Of a stretch of DNA of 64,000 nucleotides, positions 38,027-47,229 are shown piece by piece. How positions within the stretch are numbered: position 1 is the first letter of the stretch; each line of letters opens with the position of its first letter. The notes under the pieces are model-generated. The model was not told the origin of the DNA. It saw only the letters and a program-made list of their open reading frames with translations, and made no database searches. Source of the stretch: Methanoregulaceae archaeon. GTDB lineage: Archaea; Halobacteriota; Methanomicrobia; Methanomicrobiales; Methanospirillaceae. The stretch is taken from positions 90,077-154,076 of the forward strand of contig JACTUB010000003.1 in NCBI GenBank assembly GCA_015660885.1, read 5' to 3'. The position numbers were made by a program, and so were the translations under genes.

Positions 38027-38314
38027 TCAGGATCGCTGTTTTTTATATTCAGCGAGGAGCGCTGCCGCGTACGAGTCGGTCTTTTTTGTTGGCACGTAAT
38101 TAAACTCTTTTATTCTTTTCATAAGCTCCTCTATGATTGAAGCATCATCAGGTAGTTTGAGCTTGTTTACTTCATCGAAGATCCAGTCAAGGTGATCTAT
38201 GCCTGTTTCCTTTCCGTCAATAAGCACTCGTTTTGTGGTAATCTTATCCGGGGGAATTCCCCCGCAGATCGAACAATAATATCCATCCTTGTCATCCCCG
38301 CCCATTTTTCTCAT
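38027..38314 (-). CDS. Small methanogen protein with CxxC motif, unknown
   Basis: The 95-residue protein begins with a charged stretch and a single Cys pair (YYCSICGGIPPDKITTKRVLI). It continues with a helical region (GIDHLDWIFDEVNKLKLP, IIEELMKRIKEFNYVP) and a basic C-terminus. I recognise it as a conserved hypothetical type in methanogens but cannot name a function. The CxxC could bind metal or be redox active, although two more ligands would be needed for a zinc finger. Its start overlaps the cupin gene's stop by four bases. Confidence 0.65.
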   Translation of the reverse strand: MRKMGGDDKDGYYCSICGGIPPDKITTKRVLIDGKETGIDHLDWIFDEVNKLKLPDDASIIEELMKRIKEFNYVPTKKTDSYAAALLAEYKKQRS

Positions 38315-38676
38315 TCCCGGATCATGGTAAGCGACATTTTAAACTTCGTGACTGCAGACAGGGCATGGGGAACATTGGCCGGGAAAATGATAGTCTCGCC
38401 TTCCTTCATCCGGGAGGTCTGCCCCGCGACCCAGACTTCGCATTCCCCGTCGAGGATGGTAACCACTGCATCAAACGGTGCGGTATGTTCCGACAACCCT
38501 TCATTCTCGTCAAAGGAGAAGACGGTAATACTACCCGCCTTGCGGGAGATGATCATCCGGCTGGCGACTGTACCCTCGTTATAGTTCACAAGATCCTTCA
38601 GCTGCAGGACTTTGCCTTTCAGTTCTTCACGTCTTTTATCAGGTTTGTCCGGGTTTTCAGGTCGGTATTCTGCCAT
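38311..38676 (-). CDS. Cupin domain protein
   Basis: A 121-residue protein with one cupin barrel. The metal-binding motifs are visible but reduced: the first shows SEHTAPFDAVVTILDGECEV, and the second shows GETIIFPANVPHALSA, with the final His. I chose the ATG at 38676 because AAGGAAG lies before it. A longer frame to 38823 overlaps the next gene and looks non-coding. It shares an ATGA overlap with the following small gene. Cupins of this size act in metal- or sugar-related roles, and none can be assigned here. Confidence 0.75.
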   Translation of the reverse strand: MAEYRPENPDKPDKRREELKGKVLQLKDLVNYNEGTVASRMIISRKAGSITVFSFDENEGLSEHTAPFDAVVTILDGECEVWVAGQTSRMKEGETIIFPANVPHALSAVTKFKMSLTMIRE

Positions 38677-38798
38677 GCTCGTGATTCTTCCTTTGCAGTT
38701 GTTAAAGCGGGAGGGTATTATTGATTTCCTCTTCCGGGTGATAAGGTACCGGAAAGTGACCACCCCCTTTACCAGAAATACGGGACGTTGTCGACATT

Positions 38799-40007
38799 TT
38801 AAAACGGGAGGATTAACAGCCACACCCAGTAGAACGTGAGCTGCAGCATGGTCAGCGGTATTCCGATTTTTGCAAACTCGAAGAATGTAAGGGTTTCACC
38901 TTGCTTTTCTGCCTTCTGGATGATGATCACATTACTTGCGGCGCCAAGTATTGTCAGGTTACCTGCAATCGTGCTCCCCGCTGCAAGTGCCATGAGCAAA
39001 GTGGATGTACCGCCTGCTTGAAGGATCATCGGCTGGAACAAGGCGACAAATGGCACATTGGAAATGAACTGGCTGATGACTACACTGGTCACGAGAATCA
39101 TCGGAACGGAAGTAACCATATTCCGGTCAACAATTGCCTGGAAAAATCCTGTCTGCCAGACGCTCTCCATCAGAACAAACATGGCAGTAAAGAAAACGAG
39201 TGTAGACCAGTCGATATTTTTGAGCAGTCTTGCCCGATCCTTACTGAACAGCATAACAGGAACCGCAGCACACACCGCAATCAACGGCAGAGGTACGAGA
39301 ATTTTTCCTCCAAAAAAGGATGCGATAATATTTGTGACAGCCAGTATCAGGATGATAGCGAGGGAGCATTTTACCGGAAGAACGGTTTTGTTTTCATCGA
39401 TCTGAATCACATCCTGCTCAAAGATCCTGTCTGAAAAATCTGCCGGAAAAGACAAACGGAGAAGGATAAATGCAACGCTAAGACTAATGAGCGTAGGGAT
39501 AAGGAGGTACAACCCGAAGGTAACAAACGGGGTTTCCATCCCGCTGTCCACAGCGATGAGCAGGTTCTGCGGGTTACCAATTGGGCTCATGACACTTCCG
39601 GTTGTAATCGCTAGCGCAAGAGAAAGAAGCATTAGTTTTGGTGAGATCCGGAATTTCGTGGCAAGGGAGAGCACTAGAGGTGTACCAATGATGGCAAGGG
39701 TATCATTCATCAGGACGGCTGAAAAAAACCCCATGCCAAAGAGAATAAAAAAAATCAGCTGGTTTGGCGTGCGGGCATAAGAAAAGAAACGGTGGGAAAG
39801 CATAGATAGGTATCCACTTTCCACCATCGCCTCACCCACAATAAACATACCGGATAAAAAAAGCATGATTTCGATATTGATCGCACCCAGCGCGTCGGGA
39901 AGGGAAATCTGTCCACTGATTAGGACTGCAACGGCTCCACCAAGCATGATCTGCCAGATCCTGAGATTGAACCTCCCCACCTGACGTACAGCAGTCAGCA
40001 GGAACAC
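38799..40007 (-). CDS. ArsB/SLC13-type membrane transporter (N-terminus possibly frameshifted)
   Basis: The 402-residue frame encodes an ion-transporter-superfamily permease with about ten membrane helices. Visible marks are SGMFIVGEAMVESGYLSML, MNDTLAIIGTPLVL, SPIGNPQNLLIAV and SNVPFVALFQPMI, with an internal repeat. The frame begins at a GTG, but the preceding bases encode a further membrane segment (LTYIPVIVLATVFLLTAV). That segment would join an ATG at 40057 if the seven-T run at 40045-40051 had one more base. Substrate could be arsenite, an organic anion or Na+. It points the same way as the cupin gene. Confidence 0.8.
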   Translation of the reverse strand: MFLLTAVRQVGRFNLRIWQIMLGGAVAVLISGQISLPDALGAINIEIMLFLSGMFIVGEAMVESGYLSMLSHRFFSYARTPNQLIFFILFGMGFFSAVLMNDTLAIIGTPLVLSLATKFRISPKLMLLSLALAITTGSVMSPIGNPQNLLIAVDSGMETPFVTFGLYLLIPTLISLSVAFILLRLSFPADFSDRIFEQDVIQIDENKTVLPVKCSLAIILILAVTNIIASFFGGKILVPLPLIAVCAAVPVMLFSKDRARLLKNIDWSTLVFFTAMFVLMESVWQTGFFQAIVDRNMVTSVPMILVTSVVISQFISNVPFVALFQPMILQAGGTSTLLMALAAGSTIAGNLTILGAASNVIIIQKAEKQGETLTFFEFAKIGIPLTMLQLTFYWVWLLILPF

Positions 40008-40179
40008 AGTAGCCAGAACGATAACCGGAATGTACGTAAGACAGTTTTTTTAGTCATGGGTGATGAGCCTTGGCATTTATTTAGGCTTCTCGTAAAATTG
40101 AGGGGTGCTATAACAAGGATCTCTAAAAAATTATTGGATTGGGTGGAAGTGATTTCATGGTGTTTAAAAGGGGGACGTA

Positions 40180-40875
40180 TTATTCTTCTTTCTGAACCGG
40201 AGGGGTAACCATCCAGTGCATGAGTATGCCCCTTTCGATCCTGTTCGCCTCCAGCAGCGTAAGACGGGGAAATGATGATTCCTCGATGAACCCTTCTCCA
40301 TCGGTGAATGTGGGAGCGTCTTTACCACCGATAATAACATTGCCAATAAACGTATATATTTCATCGACAAGACAAGCCTTGATCAACCCGGCAATCAATG
40401 TCCCACCCCCTTCCACCATAATACGACGAATACCCATCGCACCGAGTTTGTCCATAAGGTTGGGAAGATCGACTTCATCTTCTCCGGTCACGAGCACCGT
40501 AGCTTTTTTTTCCAGAACGGTAATTTTCGCACTGTCTGCTCTCCCTGATACTGCGATCACCCTCTTTCCCTTACCCTTGTGCAGCACTGATGCTTCCGGG
40601 GGGATGCGGGCTGAACTGTCTACGACAATGCGAATGGGATGATCATCCAGACCCTGTTTTCTGCGATATGAGCGGTATTCTTCCGATTTAACTGTAAGCG
40701 ATGGGTCATCGGCAAGAACGGTACCGATACCTACCATGACTGCGTCACACCCTGCTTTGAGGCGATCAACACGGGTGAAATCCTGCTCACCCGATATTCT
40801 GACCTGTCTGCGTTCACGAGTGGATATCTTACCATCAGCGCTCATTGCGACATTGACTATGACGTACGGACGCAT
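40180..40875 (-). CDS. 2,5-diamino-6-ribosylamino-pyrimidinone phosphate reductase
   Basis: This archaeal RibD C-terminal-like enzyme reduces the ribosyl group of the pyrimidine precursor in riboflavin and F420 synthesis, using NADPH. The 231 residues contain the family start PYVIVNVAMSADGKIST, the core GCDAVMVGIGTVLADDPSL and the nucleotide-binding IRRIMVEGGGTLIAGLI with IGGKDAPTF. Length fits the archaeal homodimeric enzyme. It begins divergently from the histidine kinase, the two being separated by about 160 bases of promoter region. Confidence 0.92.
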   Translation of the reverse strand: MRPYVIVNVAMSADGKISTRERRQVRISGEQDFTRVDRLKAGCDAVMVGIGTVLADDPSLTVKSEEYRSYRRKQGLDDHPIRIVVDSSARIPPEASVLHKGKGKRVIAVSGRADSAKITVLEKKATVLVTGEDEVDLPNLMDKLGAMGIRRIMVEGGGTLIAGLIKACLVDEIYTFIGNVIIGGKDAPTFTDGEGFIEESSFPRLTLLEANRIERGILMHWMVTPPVQKEE

Positions 40876-41035
40876 AGCATACCGTTTTTACTCTCCCAGT
40901 TATTTCAACCCACTGATCTTTATGGACGTCCCTCAAGCTGGCACAGGAATTTTAGGAACTGCCACTATACAAAGATCGTTTTCGGTTATGCTCATGTATC
41001 TTAAAATAACAATAAGTTCAAATGGCAACTATAGA

Positions 41036-42841
41036 ATGGAAAAAATGAGTGTCCGGATTCGCCAATATACAATATCAACAGATATTTACCATTTCTTCAT
41101 CGTCGCTTTACTGATAACTTCGTGTACTCTTATTTCAACTTTTGTATTTTCCCGATCGTCAACAGCTTCTGGATCTCTGATCTTCCTTTTGCCCGTACTT
41201 TTCCTCTTACCCGTCGTCTGGACTGCGTTTTTTATTACAAAGCACGGAATACCCATTGCAATAATCTGTGGCATAGCATACTTTTCAATAGAATATTACT
41301 TTGTATTCTATAATTCTGCAGAACTCACAATATTCTTTTTAGAAGCAGCGTTGTTCATTCTGGTTGCAAGTGTAATTGCGCATGCCATCGAGCAGCCCCG
41401 GAAACGAGAAATGCAGTACAAATCAGTATTTAAGAACGCACACCATGGGTATATCCTTATAAACAACCGAAATTTTACGATTCGGCAGACCAATTCTGCA
41501 TTCCCGGATATGCTCCAGTATAAACCGGAAGAAATGAAGACAATGAATTTTTCTGACCTTTTTCTCAATTCTGAAGACAAGAGTTTTTTTTTAAAACAGA
41601 TTAACCAGGACGCTCATACTGCTGGTTTTGAAACCCGGTTTGCGACAAAAAACGGGAGAGGTTGCTGGGTAGTTCTTTCGTGGAGTCCGTTAGGTAATAA
41701 TACATCTTGTTGTACCGTAATTAACATCGACGCCCGTAAAATTGCGGAAAGTGCGGACTGTGAAGATCTGATAAAATACCGGGAACTCGCTGAAAACTCG
41801 GTAATTAGTATGCTCGTTGTCAGGAACGGCAAAATCCTGTATACAAACCCGGCATTTTGCGTCTTTTCCGGGCACACGGCGGAAGAAATTATAGCAAAGG
41901 ACTACATCTCCTTTGTTGATCCCTCAGATAAGAACTCGTTCGATGATTTTGAACAAGGCAGAAGCGGGGAAGTTCCGCTGCCAAAAAGATGCGAGTTCCG
42001 GCTGATAACAAAATCTGGAGAGAGAAAGGTAGCCATGTTCTTCAGCACGCCGGTCATGCTCTCCGGCGAAACGGCAACCATGATTCATCTGGTCGATATT
42101 TCTGAAAAACAGCGGCTGGAAGATAAGATCCAATTTGACAACATACAACGGAGGGGGATTATCGTTACAGTCGCCCATGAACTGCGTACACCACTCCAGC
42201 CGATCCTCGGTTATCTCAACCTGCTCATACAGGATCCTGAAGGATTCGGTATCCTTGACGATACAAAAAAGATTCTTGAACGCTGCCTTGCGAGTGTTGA
42301 CCGAGAACGCCAGATTATCAACCAGATGCTTGAGCTCTCTGTGCTCGATAGTGGGAAACTCCACCTAAACTACTCAAAATTTCCGTTGGCCATGCTCATT
42401 AACAGTGTACTGGATTCAAGCGGGTATGGCGGAAAAGCTGAAATATCCATCGATATTCCAAAAAATCTGGTTATCAATGCAGATATGGATCGACTCTTTG
42501 GGGTATTTGATTCACTCCTCTCAAATGCTGTGAATTTCTCCCAACCACCCCGCAAAATTACCGTCTGTTACCGTTCGGATACCGATGACACGTTTCACCA
42601 TATTTCTGTCAAGGACAACGGGTCCGGGATTTCCGAAAATGCATTATCATCAATTTTTGAGCCATTCCAGCTTGCAGATGCAGCAAAACTATCCCGCAGA
42701 TTTGACCGCATCGGGCTCTCTTTGTCCATGGCAAAGAAGATCATGCAGATGCATGGAGGAGATATCACCGTAGAGAGCATTTTACATACCGGCAGTACGT
42801 TTACTCTCCATCTGCCAAAATCTGTGCAAAATAGCCAGTAA
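41036..42841 (+). CDS. PAS-domain sensor histidine kinase
   Basis: A membrane sensor kinase of about 601 residues. Four membrane helices near the N-terminus (HFFIVALLITSCTLISTFVF, LIFLLPVLFLLPVVWTAFFI, then two more) leave little outside the membrane. Two PAS domains follow, at about 125-230 and 250-370. The kinase core has the H-box VAHELRTPLQPILGYL, N-box DSLLSNAVNFS, DNGSGISENALSSIFEPF and a GLSLSMAKKIMQMHGG end. I chose the ATG at 41036. The frame is open far upstream but lies antisense to the divergent gene. No cognate regulator is adjacent. Confidence 0.9.
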   Translation: MEKMSVRIRQYTISTDIYHFFIVALLITSCTLISTFVFSRSSTASGSLIFLLPVLFLLPVVWTAFFITKHGIPIAIICGIAYFSIEYYFVFYNSAELTIFFLEAALFILVASVIAHAIEQPRKREMQYKSVFKNAHHGYILINNRNFTIRQTNSAFPDMLQYKPEEMKTMNFSDLFLNSEDKSFFLKQINQDAHTAGFETRFATKNGRGCWVVLSWSPLGNNTSCCTVINIDARKIAESADCEDLIKYRELAENSVISMLVVRNGKILYTNPAFCVFSGHTAEEIIAKDYISFVDPSDKNSFDDFEQGRSGEVPLPKRCEFRLITKSGERKVAMFFSTPVMLSGETATMIHLVDISEKQRLEDKIQFDNIQRRGIIVTVAHELRTPLQPILGYLNLLIQDPEGFGILDDTKKILERCLASVDRERQIINQMLELSVLDSGKLHLNYSKFPLAMLINSVLDSSGYGGKAEISIDIPKNLVINADMDRLFGVFDSLLSNAVNFSQPPRKITVCYRSDTDDTFHHISVKDNGSGISENALSSIFEPFQLADAAKLSRRFDRIGLSLSMAKKIMQMHGGDITVESILHTGSTFTLHLPKSVQNSQ

Positions 42842-42999
42842 GCTCTTCGTATCTGAGATGCCCAACAATCCCCGTAATGATTTTCTCCTTGTATCGGGTT
42901 TTTTCAGGATACCAGATCGCAGTGACAGACTCTTTTAAAAAAAAGTCCCATTGACATAACGGTAAAATACTAGGTCTCAATGGGAGAAGGTCGATTCGT

Positions 43000-43233
43000 A
43001 TGACACAAACTCCATCTGATTACGAAAATTCCGAGCAGCTCTTGAAGATCCTATTAGCCCGGGAACATGCACGGGTAGACGCGTGGTTCCGCAAGGATCT
43101 CCGTGCACTTGATGCACTCCTTGCACCGGATTATCAGGAGATCAACATGTTTGGACGCTTCAGCCGTGAAGATATTCAGGCACGAATATTTTGCCTGCTC
43201 ACGCTGCATTCCTTCACGATTAATGATCCCTAG
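43000..43233 (+). pseudogene. Truncated NTF2-like (SnoaL/DUF4440) protein
   Basis: The 77-residue frame resembles the N-terminal half of an NTF2-like domain (ILLAREHARVDAWFRKDL, LDALLAPDYQEIN, FSREDIQARI), then stops after SFTINDP, where the beta strands of the family should continue. The bases after the stop contain several more stops in each frame and only weak traces. The fold cannot be complete, so I read this as a truncated gene rather than a functional short protein. A promoter for it may lie near 42950. Confidence 0.5.
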
Positions 43234-43717
43234 GTCAAGTGCAGCGGAAAAAAAACTTCGGTGATCTCCAATTAATGCACGCAAGATAGTACCCCAGGTA
43301 AGGTCAGGAAGAGAGGCACCTTCCCGTCACTGCTCATTACTCGCTAGTGGGGCAATGTGGAAGATTTCACGCTGGGAGATCGCGGCCGGAGCGGGAACCT
43401 GAAGAGAGGACGTGGCTGATCAGATTCCCGCAGTCTCTCGAACCAGCATGATACCATGTACTGGTTTTCTGCCAGCATCAGGATTCCATGCAGGGAATCC
43501 CTCCCTGCCCATATTTTATTTTTCGGTTATCGTATTCATGAGAAAAGCGTTCCTATTTCTGTGCATAAGTGAATATCCTAACCCGCATACCCCGATGATC
43601 TTTCATGGATTTTTCTGTGGTTGAACACCAGTCCGTCTTTTTTTAACGGAGATATGGGACTATCTTTAATACCGCACCATGTTAACCTTTAGCACGACAA
43701 TTCAGCACGGTATTCAA
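43234..43717. other. Degraded region before the liv genes
   Basis: About 480 bases following the truncated NTF2-like gene. Frames are short and interrupted. A possible AT-rich promoter for livG (CTTTAATA) lies near 43662. I see no RNA gene or repeat. Confidence 0.35.
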
Positions 43718-44446
43718 ATGCTCACACTCAGGAGTTTGACCAAACAGATCGGTGGCCTGCGGGCGGTGAATGAGGTAAATCTCCTGCTGGAAGAAGACGA
43801 GATTGTCGGGCTTGTGGGTCCGAACGGGGCAGGGAAGACCACCCTTTTGAATATGATCTCCGGCATCTGTCCCCCGACTGCCGGAACCATTACCTTCTGC
43901 GGTGAGGATATCACTGGTTTGAAGGCAGACCGGATATGCAGGAAGGGGATTGCTAAAACGTTCCAGATCGCTGAATCATTTCCCGGGCTTACTGCCCTTG
44001 AATGCACGATGATCGGTGCATTGTTTGGCAACCATCGGAAGACGAGTATGGCGGATGCAACAAAAGAAGCGGTACAGACGCTTGATTTTGTAGGTTTCCC
44101 AGATAAAAAACGAGATACAACCATCAAAAATCTGAACGTGGTTGAACTCAAAAGAGTGCAGCTTGCCCGGGCCCTGGCCTCAAAACCAAAACTGTTGTTA
44201 CTCGATGAACTTACAACCGGACTCAACCCGATAGAGAATAAAGAGGCAGTTGGTCTCATCCGGAATATCCGGGACCAGGGAACGTCTATCCTCATCATCG
44301 AGCATGTAATGAGCGTTATCATGGGGGTCTCCGACCGGGTCGTTGTACTCGACCATGGGGAGAAGATCGCGGACGGCAAACCGTTCGAAGTCGTGAACAA
44401 CCAGCGGGTAATCGACACATATCTCGGTGATATTGACGCATTCTAA
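43718..44446 (+). CDS. livG: Branched-chain amino acid ABC transporter ATPase LivG
   Basis: One of the two ATPases that power uptake of leucine, isoleucine or valine, or a related compound. The 242-residue protein has Walker A (GPNGAGKTT), a Q-loop, Walker B (LLLLDEL) and the H-loop His (IIEHVMSVI). The signature motif reads NLNVVELKRV rather than LSGGQ, a variant seen in some LivG proteins. I chose the ATG at 43718 since the earlier ATG at 43679 adds an unrelated peptide. livF follows 17 bases later. The permeases and binding protein are on the opposite strand downstream. Confidence 0.9.
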   Translation: MLTLRSLTKQIGGLRAVNEVNLLLEEDEIVGLVGPNGAGKTTLLNMISGICPPTAGTITFCGEDITGLKADRICRKGIAKTFQIAESFPGLTALECTMIGALFGNHRKTSMADATKEAVQTLDFVGFPDKKRDTTIKNLNVVELKRVQLARALASKPKLLLLDELTTGLNPIENKEAVGLIRNIRDQGTSILIIEHVMSVIMGVSDRVVVLDHGEKIADGKPFEVVNNQRVIDTYLGDIDAF

Positions 44447-44463
44447 AGGGAGGGATACCGTTC

Positions 44464-45159
44464 GTGCTTACCGTTTCAGGGCTCAATATCTTCCACGGGA
44501 ATCTGCAGGTCGTCTGGGACCTCTCGTTTCGTGTCGATAAAGGCGAGCTCGTCACCATGATCGGTCCGAATGGCGCCGGCAAGACGACTACGGTTGAGAC
44601 GATCGTGGGACTCAACCGGAAGGCGACCGGTCTGATTACGTTTGACGGTGAAAATATTCTTGGCAGACACCCGTATGATCTCTTCCAGAAAGGACTCGCC
44701 TTAGTACCCGAGAGACGTGAGATCTTTCCGACCATGCCCGTGATCGAGAACCTCCTCCTGGGTGGAACGAGTAACACTGACCCGGACAAAACCCTTGCCC
44801 ACATCTATCGTCTCTTCCCGATCCTGCTGGAGAGGCAGCGGCAGATGGCCGGTACGCTTTCCGGTGGCGAACAGCAGATGCTTGCCATCGGTCGTGCGCT
44901 CATGTCAGAACCACGGCTTCTCATTCTCGATGAACCGTCAACGGGACTCTCTCCCCTTCTTACCGGCCAGGTCTTCCGCGCGCTCGAACAGCTTGGCAGG
45001 GAGGGAATGACAATCCTTTTGCTCGAACAGAATGTCCGAAATGCACTTGCCATGTGCAACCGGGGGTACGTGCTCGAAAACGGCAGGATCGTCCAGGAGG
45101 GTCGTTCAAAGGAACTCCTGCATGATCTGCGCATCCAGAAAGCGTACCTTGGGTTCTAA
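44464..45159 (+). CDS. livF: Branched-chain amino acid ABC transporter ATPase LivF
   Basis: The second ATPase of the same transporter, 231 residues, starting with GTG. It has the normal Walker A (GPNGAGKTT), signature LSGGEQQMLAIGRAL, Walker B (LLILDEPS) and the H-loop in LLLEQNVRNAL. LSPLL and the ENGRIVQEGRSKELL ending are typical of LivF. It is cotranscribed with livG and converges with livM, leaving 123 bases between the two stop codons for termination. Confidence 0.93.
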   Translation: MLTVSGLNIFHGNLQVVWDLSFRVDKGELVTMIGPNGAGKTTTVETIVGLNRKATGLITFDGENILGRHPYDLFQKGLALVPERREIFPTMPVIENLLLGGTSNTDPDKTLAHIYRLFPILLERQRQMAGTLSGGEQQMLAIGRALMSEPRLLILDEPSTGLSPLLTGQVFRALEQLGREGMTILLLEQNVRNALAMCNRGYVLENGRIVQEGRSKELLHDLRIQKAYLGF

Positions 45160-45282
45160 TATGCGACTGAGGCAACCGGACTGTTCTTGTATTTGGTGAG
45201 ATCTTCGTCAATGGTGGCGATCCCCCATGATGACCAGAAAAAAACGTCCGGAATTCTTCAGGTGAGAAGAACGGGATCTCTT

Positions 45283-46272
45283 TTATCCTCCCGCAGTTTC
45301 TGGAAGGGGATCTTTTTTCCACCGTCTTTTCAGCCATTCCCGTACTTGTTCCGGCAGACTAACGAGCCCCCGGGGCAGGAATATGATAGCGAGGATGAGC
45401 ATGATCCCGACGATGATGTACCTCCCAAAGGTGAGCCCGGTCGCTTTTAGTCCCTCCCAGATGATGGTCAGCACTATCGTCCCTATAACCGGGCCGGCAA
45501 GTGAACCAAGCCCTCCGAGGATGACGTATGTAACGGGCCAGAACGAGTTCTCGACCCCGTAGAGCTCCGGTGTGAGGTAGCCGATGTGGTGGATCTCAAG
45601 CGCCCCGGCAACACCTGCAAGGTAGGCAGAGAGGGCAAATGCGAGGAGCCGGTAATGGACCGGATCGATGCCGGCAGCCCGGGCTTCGAGTTCGTTTTCA
45701 CGGATTGCGAGAAAGGCAAGGCCGATCCGTGACTTCATGATATACCAGATCGCGGTAATGGAGGCGATGGTGATGGCAAGGACCGCGTAATATTCAATCA
45801 GCTGGTAGCCCGGAATGGACGGGCTGAGGAGCCGACTCGATGCGATGCCGTCCCAGCCTCCGGTGACCGGGGCGAGTACGCTGACAGTCAGGGTCTGGAC
45901 GATAATAGCAAAGCCGAAAGTGACCATAGCAAGGAACCATTCCTTGAGCCTGACGCAGGTAAGACCAATAAGGATCCCAATGAATGCTGCAACGGCCGCA
46001 CCGAGAAAGATGGTAATGAAAGGGGACAAACCGCTTTTTGCAGCAATGAGTGTCGATGCGTACGCCCCTATGCCAAAGAATGCGGCATGGCCGAGTGACC
46101 CCTGCCCAGAATATGCGAGGAGGTTCCATGCCGATGCAAAGATGATAAAGATCAGCATCAGGACGAGAAGGTTGAGAATGAACATACTGTCGATGAGGAA
46201 CGGGATGGCGATGGCGATGGCAAGCGTGGCAATAATTCCGTATTTTGCCATCTCATTATGCTTGATATGCAT
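45283..46272 (-). CDS. livM: Branched-chain amino acid ABC transporter permease LivM
   Basis: An inner-membrane permease of 329 residues with about ten helices. The family marks are LAYSGQGSLGHAAFFGIGAY, the EAA-like loop (RENELEARAAGIDPVHYRLLAF), AGVAGALE and the GGLGSLAGPVIG motif. It follows livH with six bases between stop and start and forms the membrane pore with it. It converges with livF. Confidence 0.93.
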   Translation of the reverse strand: MHIKHNEMAKYGIIATLAIAIAIPFLIDSMFILNLLVLMLIFIIFASAWNLLAYSGQGSLGHAAFFGIGAYASTLIAAKSGLSPFITIFLGAAVAAFIGILIGLTCVRLKEWFLAMVTFGFAIIVQTLTVSVLAPVTGGWDGIASSRLLSPSIPGYQLIEYYAVLAITIASITAIWYIMKSRIGLAFLAIRENELEARAAGIDPVHYRLLAFALSAYLAGVAGALEIHHIGYLTPELYGVENSFWPVTYVILGGLGSLAGPVIGTIVLTIIWEGLKATGLTFGRYIIVGIMLILAIIFLPRGLVSLPEQVREWLKRRWKKDPLPETAGG

Positions 46273-46278
46273 TGCTTC

Positions 46279-47157
46279 TTATTCCCCCTTCTCCCCGAAC
46301 AATCCGGTCGGCCTTACCACGAGGACGATGATAAGGATCACAAACGAGATCGCGTCCTTCCATATGCCACCAAGGAGAAACGCTGCGCCGTTCTCGGCCA
46401 GACCCATTAACAATCCGCCGATGATTGCACCAGGGATGCTGCCAAGACCTCCCAGGATGATGATTGTAAAGGCCTTGATCGCAGGGATCGATCCCATGTA
46501 AGGGTTGAAGACCTGCCCGCTCACTATCCAGAGTGTTCCTGCAGCTGCAGCAAGTGCACAACCCAGACCGAAACTGATGACATCAATACGTTCGACATTA
46601 ATGCCGACGAGCATTGCTCCTTTCCGGTTCTGGCTCGTTGCCCTCATCTGCATACCGATCGTTGTCTTTTTTAAGAACAGGTATAACCCGCAGAGGATTG
46701 CGGCGGTGAAAATCATGATGAGGATATAATCAAGCGGGACAAAAAGTGACCCCACTGGTACAGTAATACCGTCATAGGGGCTTTTTACGCTCTGCCAGCT
46801 GTCCCCCCACACCATAGCAGCTCCGTTCTGGAAGATATAGATAAGGCCTATCGACAGGAAGATCTCGTTGAGCTTACCAGTACCGAGGATTGGGCGGAAA
46901 CAGAACCGTTCCACAACGGCGCCTATGCCGATGAGCACAAGCATGGACAAGAGGATAATGAGATAAGGATTGATGCCGGTGAGGAAAAATATGGTTGCGG
47001 TGATATAGGCACCGACCATCAGGAATTCGCCATGCGCGAAGTTCACGATTTTCATGACGCCAAAGATCAGGTTCAACCCGGTAGCGAGCAGGATATAGAT
47101 GCAGCCGGCATACAGTCCCCAGAAAATGATCTGCAGGAATACCCCAAGATTGTCCAT
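46279..47157 (-). CDS. livH: Branched-chain amino acid ABC transporter permease LivH
   Basis: The second permease, 292 residues with about eight helices. Visible are the N-terminal ATGLNLIFGVMKIVNFAHGEF typical of LivH, the loop RATSQNRKGAMLVGINVERI facing the ATPase, and GGLGSIPGAIIGGLLMG. It lies between livK (about 70 bases upstream) and livM. Confidence 0.93.
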   Translation of the reverse strand: MDNLGVFLQIIFWGLYAGCIYILLATGLNLIFGVMKIVNFAHGEFLMVGAYITATIFFLTGINPYLIILLSMLVLIGIGAVVERFCFRPILGTGKLNEIFLSIGLIYIFQNGAAMVWGDSWQSVKSPYDGITVPVGSLFVPLDYILIMIFTAAILCGLYLFLKKTTIGMQMRATSQNRKGAMLVGINVERIDVISFGLGCALAAAAGTLWIVSGQVFNPYMGSIPAIKAFTIIILGGLGSIPGAIIGGLLMGLAENGAAFLLGGIWKDAISFVILIIVLVVRPTGLFGEKGE

Positions 47158-47229
47158 GACTTGATCAGCGCCTATCCGGATATATGCAGTATATCAGTCT
47201 GCCCGAAATAAAAAAGGGAGGTAACTTAT

